Source: Desulfarculales bacterium UBA702 | Lineage (GTDB): Bacteria; Desulfobacterota; Syntrophobacteria; Syntrophobacterales; Syntrophobacteraceae | Reading direction: 5' to 3' | Assembly: GCA_002298165.1 (NCBI GenBank) | Contig: DBMI01000084.1 | Coordinates: forward strand, 25,031-89,030 | Length of the DNA: 64,000 nucleotides | Shown here: positions 36,525 to 44,896 of the stretch, in pieces | Layout of the letters: each line of letters begins with the position of its first letter | Position numbering within the stretch: position 1 is the first letter of the stretch | Made by a program: the position numbers and the translations under genes | Notes under the pieces: generated by a model | What the model saw: the letters and a program-made list of their open reading frames with translations, nothing else | Database searches by the model: none | Told to the model about the DNA's origin: nothing

Positions 36525-38504
36525 ATGGAAACAAAAGAAATAATACTTCAGTCGCTGGAGGCTTTGATCCGGAGATCCGGATTGAGTAAGTCACTTTGGG
36601 AAGGCACGTTCAGGGAATATCTTGCGCTCGTTGCCGACAACCCGAATATTGCCCGCACAGCACCCGCGCGTGTATACGACATGATAATATCCAGGGGGGT
36701 ACGTGAAGCAACGGAACAGGAAAAACTTCCTCATTACGAGGACCTGGTTAGTTACAATTTTTTTTCAGAAGAAATCTTCGGGATAGAAGAACCCCTGCAC
36801 GATCTGGTGCGCTTTTTCAGGGCGGGGGCCAACCGCACTGAGACGGGCAAACGGATACTCATGCTTGTGGGGCCTGTTTCATCGGGAAAATCCACAATAG
36901 CTACCCTGCTGCGCTCCGGCCTGGAAAAACTCGAAACGCCGGTCTACGCAATAAAGGGCTGTCCGATTCATGAAGAGCCTTTGCACCTGATCCCCCATTC
37001 TCTGCGGCCTGAATTTGAAAAAATTCTGAAAGTGAAAATAGAGGGGGATCTATGTCCGGTGTGCAAATGCAGGCTCGAAGAGGACAGCCAGTGCAGCGAT
37101 CTTCTCGGCCACTACACATGGGAGAGTATGCCCGTTGTGCAACTGCGCCTTAGCGAGCAGGATCGCGTCGGCATAGGAACTTTTCAGCCATCGGATCCAA
37201 AGAACCAGGACATCTCGGAGCTTATAGGGAGGGTAGATCTGGGGAAGATAACCCGGTACGGGGAAGCCCATCCCCTCGGTTACAAGTTCGACGGCGAACT
37301 CCAGGTCGCAAACCGGGGGCTGATTGAATATATTGAAATTTTAAAGTGCGATATCAAATTCCACTACGTTCTTATTACCGTGGCCCAGGAACAGCTTATC
37401 AAAGCGCCTGGCTTTCCTCAAATCTATATAGATACTGTTATTCTTAGTCATACGAATCAGACTGAGTTCGAAAAGTTCAAAGCCAACAAGGAAAATGAGG
37501 CTCTTCACGACAGGATGTACCCCATATTCGTCCCTTACAACCTCAAGGTTCGTGACGAAGTTTCAATTTACAAAAAGCTAATATCGAGGAGCGAATTCCA
37601 CGGAAAGATCCATATCGCTCCACAAACCCTTGAGACAGCCGCACTGTTTAGCATCCTGACCCGCCTGATACCCTCCAATCTCTGCCCAGAACTCATAAAG
37701 AAAGCCCGCTATTACGATGGCCACACGATAATGGAAAAGGAAAAAGATCCGGTCAATGTGAAGAAGCTTCGGCTTGAAGGCAAGGAAAAGGGCGAAGGTA
37801 TGAACGGCATCAGCCCGCGGTTCGTGATGAATGCTATCAATATCGCGCTCGGATCCGCGGTAAACACGACAGGGTGCATTAATCCGGTTGATATCATTCG
37901 GTCTCTGAAGCACCAGTTCGAACACCATATTGGCTTTTCCGAGGAAGAAAAAGGCCGCTACCTGTCCCTTCTTACAAGTGAAAAGGGGAGCGCCCTTTCG
38001 GAGTATCGCGGCGAAGCCAGAAAAGAGGTAAACAGGGCTTTTCTGTTTGCCTACGAAGACCAGGCGCAGGCCCTGTTTGACAACTATATCCGCAATGCCA
38101 CGGCATTTTGTCTCAAAAAGAAGATCATCGATCCGGTCACTCAGGAAGAACAGGAACCCGATGAGAAGCTCATGCGCTCTATTGAAGAGATGATTGGAAT
38201 ATCGGAAGTTGCGAAAAGAGAATTTCGTCAGGGGTTGTTCGTCTTCAAAGCCGATGCGATAGATCGTGGCGAGAGGTTTGATTTCAAGACATACCTGCCG
38301 CTGCAGGAAGCCATAGAGAAGAAGCTCATGGCCGATCTCAAGAACATCGTATCGCTGACGCTTGCGGACAGGGGAGTAAGAGATCCCAAGACCCTGAGGC
38401 GGAAAAACGATGCAGTTTCGAAACTCATCGAGAAGGGTTACTGCCCGGTCTGTGCCGATAACCTCCTGCATTTCGTCGGGGAGATGCTAAGGAAGGAGGA
38501 ATAG
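36525..38504 (+). CDS. prkA: PrkA-family serine protein kinase / AAA ATPase
   Basis: 659 residues from the ATG at 36525, chosen because the upstream extension (Pro, Lys and Arg-rich) is not family-like. An AAA-type P-loop, MLVGPVSSGKSTIATLLRSG, lies near residue 112. Family segments YAIKGCPIHEEPLHLIPHSL, GDLCPVCKCRLEED (a Cys pair) and RGLIEYIEILKCDIKFHYVL follow, then the C-terminal PrkA domain with YCPVCADNLLHFVGEM. YeaG/PrkA proteins act in stress adaptation and sporulation; the kinase activity is reported, though ATP-dependent protease-like activity has also been proposed. yeaH and spoVR homologues follow immediately, the classic trio. Confidence 0.95.
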   Translation: METKEIILQSLEALIRRSGLSKSLWEGTFREYLALVADNPNIARTAPARVYDMIISRGVREATEQEKLPHYEDLVSYNFFSEEIFGIEEPLHDLVRFFRAGANRTETGKRILMLVGPVSSGKSTIATLLRSGLEKLETPVYAIKGCPIHEEPLHLIPHSLRPEFEKILKVKIEGDLCPVCKCRLEEDSQCSDLLGHYTWESMPVVQLRLSEQDRVGIGTFQPSDPKNQDISELIGRVDLGKITRYGEAHPLGYKFDGELQVANRGLIEYIEILKCDIKFHYVLITVAQEQLIKAPGFPQIYIDTVILSHTNQTEFEKFKANKENEALHDRMYPIFVPYNLKVRDEVSIYKKLISRSEFHGKIHIAPQTLETAALFSILTRLIPSNLCPELIKKARYYDGHTIMEKEKDPVNVKKLRLEGKEKGEGMNGISPRFVMNAINIALGSAVNTTGCINPVDIIRSLKHQFEHHIGFSEEEKGRYLSLLTSEKGSALSEYRGEARKEVNRAFLFAYEDQAQALFDNYIRNATAFCLKKKIIDPVTQEEQEPDEKLMRSIEEMIGISEVAKREFRQGLFVFKADAIDRGERFDFKTYLPLQEAIEKKLMADLKNIVSLTLADRGVRDPKTLRRKNDAVSKLIEKGYCPVCADNLLHFVGEMLRKEE

Positions 38505-38507
38505 CCG

Positions 38508-39839
38508 ATGGCGGTTTTAATGCCCGATTATGATTCGAGTCCGAGAGGGTTGGCCGATGCCGCCAGGCACCGCGAGAGGATAAAGGAGGCGATCAAGAGG
38601 AACCTTCCGGATATCATCAGCGATGAGGCCATTATCACCCGGAGAGAGAACCAGATCGTCAAGGTGCCCATACGCGGGATAAAGAGCTTCAGGTTCATTC
38701 ATCGGCAATCGGACGGGGCTTCCGGGGGGTTTGGCAGCGGCGAGACCGAGGAAGGCAAGGTAATCGGTCGCCGCTCCAAACCCGGCAACGACCCGGCTGG
38801 GAAAGCCGGTGAGGAGCCGGGGGAAGATTATATGGAAACCGAGATCGATCTGGCCGAACTTATAGAGATGATGCTGGCCGACCTCGGCCTTCCGAACCTT
38901 CGGCAAAAGGAGGTGAGGGAGACAAAGATACTCAAGGGTTGGAAGATTGATTCCCTCGAAAAACACGGGGTCCGTCCACGACTCGACAAAAAGCGGACCA
39001 TAAAAGAGGCAATAAAGAGGACCGAAGCCATAATCCAGGCACTTTCCCAAATGTCGAGAAAAAGCGAAGAAGAATGCCGCGCGGCGCTGGACGCGGCCGG
39101 GGGAGATCCGGCGAGGGCTCTGGCCATTCTCGATGCTGGACCTGTTTCAGGAAAGCCGGGCGACCCCAATGCCATTTTTATCGACAGCTCCGACCTGCGC
39201 TACCGCACTATCACCGAAGATACCGAGTTCCATTCCAATGCAGTCATTTTAGCAATGATGGATGTTTCGGGCAGCATGGGGACAATGAAAAAATACCTCG
39301 CCCGCTCCTTCTACTTCTGGATGACTTCTTTTCTGAAAACGATCTACCAGCGCGTGGAAATTAGGTTCATCGCCCACACCACCGAGGCTAAGCTCGTGGA
39401 TGAGCACGAATTCTTTCATAAGGGTGAATCGGGCGGAACTTCCTGTTGGTCGGCCTACGATCTGGCAACCGAACTCATAGACCTGGAATATCCGACAAGC
39501 CGATGGAACGTCTACCCGTTCCACTTCTCGGACGGCGAGGACTGGGACGTTCAGCGGACCGTCAAATCGCTGGAAAAGATGCTGGAGCGAGGGGTTGCAA
39601 ATTTCGGCTATGGCGAAATCCAGGCCGAGCACTCGATTTCTGCCCTGATGGATGCTTTTAAACAAAAGATTCCGCTACAGTCCCGGATCATGGAGGGTTT
39701 TTCCTTCTATGAAGGGCTTTGGGGCACATCCCCCATGCTGGGGGTGGTGATAAAGGACAAACTGGACCTCTACCCTGCCCTGCGTGTATTCCTTAATACC
39801 GGAAAGCGCGGCGGAGGGCTGCAAAGGTTTACCGGATAA
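38508..39839 (+). CDS. YeaH/YhbH-family protein (DUF444) with a UBA-like insert
   Basis: 443 residues. Its Shine-Dalgarno (AAGGAGGAA) lies in the end of prkA, three bases before. The family N terminus (LADAARHRERIKEAIKRNLP) and a Gly/Glu-rich loop are followed by a von Willebrand A-like fold with the metal-site motif MDVSGSMGTMKK at 251-262, HTTEAKLVDEHEFFHKGESG and FHFSDGEDW. Between about 183 and 211 is EECRAALDAAGGDPARALAI, which looks like a UBA/EF-Ts-N helical module and is not something I know from YeaH or YhbH. The family works with PrkA, possibly as an adaptor or substrate selector (inference). Confidence 0.9.
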   Translation: MAVLMPDYDSSPRGLADAARHRERIKEAIKRNLPDIISDEAIITRRENQIVKVPIRGIKSFRFIHRQSDGASGGFGSGETEEGKVIGRRSKPGNDPAGKAGEEPGEDYMETEIDLAELIEMMLADLGLPNLRQKEVRETKILKGWKIDSLEKHGVRPRLDKKRTIKEAIKRTEAIIQALSQMSRKSEEECRAALDAAGGDPARALAILDAGPVSGKPGDPNAIFIDSSDLRYRTITEDTEFHSNAVILAMMDVSGSMGTMKKYLARSFYFWMTSFLKTIYQRVEIRFIAHTTEAKLVDEHEFFHKGESGGTSCWSAYDLATELIDLEYPTSRWNVYPFHFSDGEDWDVQRTVKSLEKMLERGVANFGYGEIQAEHSISALMDAFKQKIPLQSRIMEGFSFYEGLWGTSPMLGVVIKDKLDLYPALRVFLNTGKRGGGLQRFTG

Positions 39840-39841
39840 TC

Positions 39842-41326
39842 ATGAACAGTGTGGATATTAAAAGACTTGGCAAGGCCGATGAGTTGATTAAACGAATCGG
39901 GCGGGAGTTCGGGCTTGATTTCATGCCACAGGAATTTGACGTCGTCCCCGCGCAGAAGATGCTCGAGATTATGGCCTACCGCCTGCCCGTAAATTACTCG
40001 CACTGGAGCTTCGGGCGAGACTACGAGATTGAGCGCACCCGTTGGGAGTACGGTTATGCCGTGCCCTACGAGGTCGTCTTTAACAGCAATCCGGCGCGGG
40101 CGTATATCATGGAAACCAACCCCTCTGCCATCCAGATTCTCGTGATGGCCCATGTCTACGCCCATAATGACTTCATGAAAAATAGCCGGCACTTCCAGGC
40201 AACCAGGCGGGATATGATCACGTCGGCATCCGAGGCTGCCTCCAGGTTTCGGGCCTATGAGCAGGATTACGGCTCCGATGAGGTCGAGCGGCTCATCGAT
40301 GCCGCAATGTCGATCGAGTGGAATATCGACCCGGATGAACTGCTCAGGCCGGAGACCGAAGATGAAGCCCGCGAAAGGCTCTACGGCTGGCTTAAAGCCA
40401 CTCCCACAGGCGGTGGGTTCGATGACCTTATCCCTGAAAAGAAGCGGCCCCAGCCTGCTGAAAAGCAAAAGTTACGAGACAAAACACCCCCCGAACCCAC
40501 GATAGACCTGCTCAAGTACATAATAGACTCCGCCCCCAGGCGGCTCAGGGAATGGGAGAAAGACATCCTTACAGTGGTCCGCAACCAGGCCCTCTATTTC
40601 ATGCCCTACCGCAGGACCAAGATAATGAACGAAGGCTGGGCTACTTTCTGGCACGAAAAGATAATGAACCGGCTTTTCGCTGAGAAATTCCTGAGTCCTG
40701 AAGAGCATGGATACTATAATCTGTATAACGCCAGGGTAAAAGCTCATAACCCGAGGACCATCAACCCTTATCTGCTCGGTTGGGCGTTGTTTCAAAATAT
40801 CGAGCACCGTTGGAATACCGGCCGCTTCGGCCCCGATTACGAGGCGTGCACCAGTGCCGCAGAAAAGCGTGACTGGGACCGCCACCTTAACAGGGGAATC
40901 GAGAAGATATTCGAAGTCCGCCGTACTCACATGGACTGGTTCTTTATAGATGAGTTTTTAAACCAGGAGGTAATCGACGACCTGGAACTCTTTATTTACC
41001 AGGAAGTCGATAAAACAACGCACCTCGATCTGGAAGTGAAGGAGACCGACTGGCGCAAGATCAAGAAAGTGCTGGTGCAAAACCTCATGAACTGGGGCAT
41101 TCCCCGGATTCTTGTACTTGACGGCAATTATCACAATAGCTCCCAGCTCTACCTGAAGCACGAATTTGAGGGATTGCCGCTCGATGATGAGTACTGCCGA
41201 AAGACACTCGAGCATGTCCACTTCCTCTGGGGACGACCGGTTTACCTCGAAACCAACAGCCTGAGGACCGGGGGACCGATCACCTACTATATCGACGGTG
41301 ACGGCATCAGGGTGCGGACCGGGTAG
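39842..41326 (+). CDS. spoVR: SpoVR-family protein
   Basis: 494 residues, two bases after the yeaH-like gene, so translation is probably coupled. The conserved SpoVR core contains PQEFDVVPAQKMLEIMAYRL, PVNYSHWSFGRDYE, ETNPSAIQILVMAHVYAHND, NEGWATFWHEKIMNRLF and HNPRTINPYLLGWALFQNIE. A charged linker with MIDDLIPEKKRPQPAEKQ-like composition interrupts it near 195-230. SpoVR/YcgB is needed for spore cortex in Bacillus and is part of a stress network with PrkA and YeaH in non-sporulating bacteria. Biochemical function is unknown. Confidence 0.94.
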   Translation: MNSVDIKRLGKADELIKRIGREFGLDFMPQEFDVVPAQKMLEIMAYRLPVNYSHWSFGRDYEIERTRWEYGYAVPYEVVFNSNPARAYIMETNPSAIQILVMAHVYAHNDFMKNSRHFQATRRDMITSASEAASRFRAYEQDYGSDEVERLIDAAMSIEWNIDPDELLRPETEDEARERLYGWLKATPTGGGFDDLIPEKKRPQPAEKQKLRDKTPPEPTIDLLKYIIDSAPRRLREWEKDILTVVRNQALYFMPYRRTKIMNEGWATFWHEKIMNRLFAEKFLSPEEHGYYNLYNARVKAHNPRTINPYLLGWALFQNIEHRWNTGRFGPDYEACTSAAEKRDWDRHLNRGIEKIFEVRRTHMDWFFIDEFLNQEVIDDLELFIYQEVDKTTHLDLEVKETDWRKIKKVLVQNLMNWGIPRILVLDGNYHNSSQLYLKHEFEGLPLDDEYCRKTLEHVHFLWGRPVYLETNSLRTGGPITYYIDGDGIRVRTG

Positions 41327-41557
41327 GGCGCCGCTTCAACTATGCAGTCCACCTTCTTACCTGAATTGTACATTCCAGCAATATATGCCTGCACAGCCAC
41401 TCAAAATATGGCTCACCCATGGAATCCCGACCGGAGATGATTATTCTTGTTCAACAACAGTGATCTCTTCAAGCTCTCCTATTTCGTGATAAGGGGGCGC
41501 TCTTGTTTGCGCCGTAAGCTTTATCTCTGGGTTCCTGCCTATTTGCCGAGTCTATTC

Positions 41558-43156
41558 ATGAGACACATATACCGGCCTGCCGGATGTAGACCAATTCCCT
41601 GCTGCGCCATTGCGCTACTGCTGCTGTGCGGTTGCGTCAAGGTGGGGCCGGATTTTAAACGGCCGGAAGCTGAGGTTTCGGCTAACTGGCTGGAATCTGG
41701 CGATTTGAGGGTAAGTACCTCAGCGGCGGAGTACCGCGAATGGTGGAAAATCTTCAACGACCCTGCACTCGACCGGATAATCGAGCTGGCCTACAGCCGT
41801 AATCTCTCACTGAAGGCCGCCGGCGTCAGGGTCCTTGAAGCGCGGGCACAGCTTGGAATTGCGGTCGGGAATTTCTTTCCCCAGACTCAGCAGATCTCGG
41901 GCGCACTGGACTATAATCGCACCAGCGAAAAATCGCCATCGTCGGCTGTATCTCAATCAGGTTTCCAATTGCAGCACACCTACTGGCAGGACCAGGTAAG
42001 TTTTAACCTTTCCTGGGAAATTGATTTTTGGGGTAAATTCCGAAGAGCCATAGAATCGGCTGACGCATCGCTTCTGGCTGCTATTGCCGACTACGACTCC
42101 ACATTGGTAACTCTGACGGGTGATGCCGCAAGCAATTATATTTCAATTCGAACTCTCGAAAGAAGGCTCGCCATTGCCCGGAAGAACGCCGGAACACAGC
42201 AGCAAAGCCTTCAGATAGCGCTGACCCGATTCCGGGGAGGCGTAACATCCGAGCGCGACGTCGAACAGGCAAGAACTATTCTATACAATACACTTTCCAC
42301 TATACCGGGACTCGAGGCAAGGCTGCGGCAGGCCAAAAACTCCCTTAGCATTCTCATGGGGCTCCCGCCCGACAATCTTGATAGCCTTTTAACCGGTGAG
42401 ACAGGCCAGATTCCGGCGCCTCCGCCCCAGGTTGCCGTCGGAATACCCGCCGACCTTCTTCGTCGCCGTCCGGATGTCCGCAGCGCCGAATTCCAGGCCG
42501 CCGCACAGTCAGCGAGGATAGGCGTAGCAAAAGCGGACCTCCTTCCGGCGCTCTCCCTCACCGGATCGGTCGGTCTTCTTTCATCGACAGTCGGTCAATT
42601 CAAACTGACCGATATGGCAACGATCGGAGCATGGACAGCTTCGGCGGGACCTGCAGTCCAGTGGAATATCCTGAATTACGGCAGGATCACCAATAATGTC
42701 CGGGTACAGGATGCCCGGTTTCAGCAGGCTCTGCTCACCTACCAGAACACAGTCCTCAAGGCTCACCAGGAAGTCGAGGACTCACTTGCCGGGTTTCTCC
42801 GGTCTCAGGAAAGCGCGGAATACCTGGCGAGCGGCACCGAGGCGGCGAAACGTTCCCTTGAACTTGCTTTTATTCAATACCGGCAGGGAAGCACCGATTT
42901 TACAACCGTGCTGACTGCCCAGCAGGGACTCCTCAATGCTCAGGACAGTCTCGCCTCCGCAATGGGAGACATATCATCGAATCTGGTCGGAGTGTATCGA
43001 GCGCTGGGCGGCGGATGGAAAATCAGGGAAGGACACGATTTCATTTCCGATGATGTCAAAACCGCCATGGTCAGGCGCACGAACTGGGGAAATTTAATTA
43101 AACCTGCTCCACCCGAGGGGTCCGTAAGGCAGCCACTTCGCCTTCCGGACTGGTAG
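41558..43156 (+). CDS. RND efflux outer-membrane factor (OprM/NodT-type lipoprotein)
   Basis: 532 residues from the ATG at 41558, the start that gives a proper lipoprotein signal: MRHIYRPAG, a hydrophobic stretch, then LLLCGC, where Cys is the lipidated residue (the position before Gly is Cys, slightly unusual). VGPDFKRPEAEVSANW after the Cys is typical of NodT-type proteins. Two outer-membrane efflux repeats follow, with ARAQLGIAVGNFFPQ, LLRRRPDVRSAEFQAAAQSA and YRQGSTDFTTVLTAQQGLL. It forms the trimeric exit duct for the periplasmic adaptor and RND pump encoded downstream. The Shine-Dalgarno is weak. A 450-base repeat-bearing gap separates it from the adaptor gene. Confidence 0.92.
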   Translation: MRHIYRPAGCRPIPCCAIALLLLCGCVKVGPDFKRPEAEVSANWLESGDLRVSTSAAEYREWWKIFNDPALDRIIELAYSRNLSLKAAGVRVLEARAQLGIAVGNFFPQTQQISGALDYNRTSEKSPSSAVSQSGFQLQHTYWQDQVSFNLSWEIDFWGKFRRAIESADASLLAAIADYDSTLVTLTGDAASNYISIRTLERRLAIARKNAGTQQQSLQIALTRFRGGVTSERDVEQARTILYNTLSTIPGLEARLRQAKNSLSILMGLPPDNLDSLLTGETGQIPAPPPQVAVGIPADLLRRRPDVRSAEFQAAAQSARIGVAKADLLPALSLTGSVGLLSSTVGQFKLTDMATIGAWTASAGPAVQWNILNYGRITNNVRVQDARFQQALLTYQNTVLKAHQEVEDSLAGFLRSQESAEYLASGTEAAKRSLELAFIQYRQGSTDFTTVLTAQQGLLNAQDSLASAMGDISSNLVGVYRALGGGWKIREGHDFISDDVKTAMVRRTNWGNLIKPAPPEGSVRQPLRLPDW

Positions 43157-43609
43157 CCTCAAGGCCGTATTTGTGTTGCTTAGGCTTCCCTATCGAAAAT
43201 GCAGCTTGGTATAGCTTTACCGTGCCTACCGCGGTTGCGGCGCGGTCTCCTGACCGCGCCGGGGGTGTTCCTGGAGACCTTCGTTCGATGCGCCCGGCAA
43301 GGTCGGGACGGACTGTTGCCCAAATAGATGCGTTTCTAAAAGTTGCTAAGCAAATGGATGACATTGGCCTAAGAACGACATTCCCGCATGCTTCTGGCGG
43401 GAATGACGGATTTTTAATGCTCATATCCAGGTAGATCATGCAATGTGTTTGGGCAACAGCCCCAGGGAGACCTTGCCGGAACCGAACTCGGCAGGGGAAC
43501 GAAGCTACATTCGGGCCCCTGAAGCCTGTGTCCGCCCTGCCATTTCGCGCAGTCGCACCAGGGCAAGTAGAACTTGGATAGCATCACCATCTCACCGGAG
43601 CCGATATCC
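43157..43609. repeat. Intergenic REP-like repeat cluster (copy 2)
   Basis: It contains the hairpin GGCGCGGTC/GACCGCGCC (about 43233-43254), then TGGAGACCTTCGTTCGA (about 43272-43288), then GGACTGTTGCCCAAAT (about 43309-43324). After these come CATTCCCGC (43379-43387) with GCGGGAATG (43397-43405), and GTTTGGGCAACAGCCCC (about 43448-43464) in the opposite orientation. The order of modules resembles that at 63.75-63.97 kb, and the first part resembles 26.49-26.60 kb. It splits the efflux operon between the outer-membrane and adaptor genes, which may affect relative expression. Confidence 0.75.
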
Positions 43610-44896
43610 ATGGATTTGCAGGCCAGTTACAAGTCTAAACGACTGAGATTAATAATGGCGTCGCACCTCGCTATGGTGGCATTTGTCCTGCTCCTTCCGG
43701 CCTGTGAGAAAAAACAGGCCCAGGCTCCTCCCCCGCCCGCCCCCAAGGTTACAGTGGATACGCCGGTTCGCCAGAACGTAACCGATTACATCGACCTTAC
43801 CGGAACCACCCAGGCGATCAACACCGTTCAACTCCGGGCCCGGGTCGAAGGTTACCTCGAAGATGTGCTCTTCAAGGACGGAGATCTGGTGAAATCGGGC
43901 CAACCCCTTTTTGTAATCCAGCAAAATACTTATCAGTCCCGGCTCCAGCAAGCTGAAGGATCAGTTCTGACACAGAAGGCAAACCTCGAGCACGCCACAA
44001 TCGAGTTCGCGAGGTACTCAAGTCTGTTCAAACAAAAAGCCGCAGCCGAAACGGATGTCGAAAACTGGCGCTACCAGCGCGATACCGCGCAGGCGGCCTT
44101 GATATCTGCCGAAGCACAGAGAGACCTCGCAAAAATCGATCTATCCTACACCCGTGTCTACTCCCCCTTTAACGGCCGAATCGACAGAAGTCTGAAAGAT
44201 CCCGGAAACCTGGTCGGATCGGGTGAGAGCACGGTTCTGGCCGAGATTTCTGAAATCGACCCGCTCTACGTTTATTTCAACCTTAGTGAAACCGATCTTG
44301 CCCGTCTCAGGCAGGCAACCGGCATCGAACGCGTGAGTTCCAGCTCCGAAACCCTGCCGGTTTTCCTCGGAATCGCCGGAGAACAGGGCTATCCTCATCG
44401 AGGTCACATGGATTTTGCCTCGACTAGCATCAATCCAACTACCGGCACCCTCCTGTTGCGCGGTATTTTTCCGAATACCGACGGCAAAATGCTCCCGGGG
44501 CAATTTGCCCGAATCCGGATTCCCGTCGGAATTGAAAGGTCGGCCCTGCTCATCCCCCGCACGGCGATCGGCTACGATCAATTAGGCACCTACGTTCTGA
44601 TAGTAAACGAGCACAACACCGTCGAGCGACGCAACGTCAAGGAAGGTCCGGCAAAAGATAATCTGTTGGTAATCGAGGAGGGGCTCAAGGGCGATGAAGT
44701 AGTAATTGTAAAGGGCCTGCTGAAGGCCGCCCCGGGGCGACGGGTCACCCCCGAGCGGGAAGGCACGGGCGGGCCGCGGGAGAAGACTGAGGGACAGACT
44801 CACGCAGGACAGCCCGAAAATCCGCCACAAAAAATGAATCAGGAACCAGGAGAGCAACAGGGACAACCCAGTGCCGGAAAGGAACCCGGCAAATGA
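43610..44896 (+). CDS. RND efflux periplasmic adaptor (AcrA/MexA-type lipoprotein)
   Basis: 428 residues from the ATG at 43610 (GGAG ten bases upstream); the ATG at 43655 is an alternative. The lipoprotein signal ends VAFVLLLPAC, with lipid attachment at that Cys, followed by a Pro-rich linker. Adaptor domains come in the usual order: DTPVRQNVTDYIDLTGTTQA, the lipoyl half (RARVEGYLEDVLFKDGDLVK), the alpha-hairpin around AEGSVLTQKANLEHATIEFA, the second lipoyl half (YTRVYSPFNGRIDRSLKDPG), then beta-barrel and membrane-proximal parts. The C-terminal tail is long, Pro, Gln and Glu-rich. Its stop overlaps the pump gene's ATG as ATGA. Confidence 0.93.
   Translation: MDLQASYKSKRLRLIMASHLAMVAFVLLLPACEKKQAQAPPPPAPKVTVDTPVRQNVTDYIDLTGTTQAINTVQLRARVEGYLEDVLFKDGDLVKSGQPLFVIQQNTYQSRLQQAEGSVLTQKANLEHATIEFARYSSLFKQKAAAETDVENWRYQRDTAQAALISAEAQRDLAKIDLSYTRVYSPFNGRIDRSLKDPGNLVGSGESTVLAEISEIDPLYVYFNLSETDLARLRQATGIERVSSSSETLPVFLGIAGEQGYPHRGHMDFASTSINPTTGTLLLRGIFPNTDGKMLPGQFARIRIPVGIERSALLIPRTAIGYDQLGTYVLIVNEHNTVERRNVKEGPAKDNLLVIEEGLKGDEVVIVKGLLKAAPGRRVTPEREGTGGPREKTEGQTHAGQPENPPQKMNQEPGEQQGQPSAGKEPGK

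Noticed and set aside
37578..38471. Leftward 297-codon open frame inside prkA
   Set aside because: It is antisense to a strongly supported prkA gene, a by-product of codon usage.
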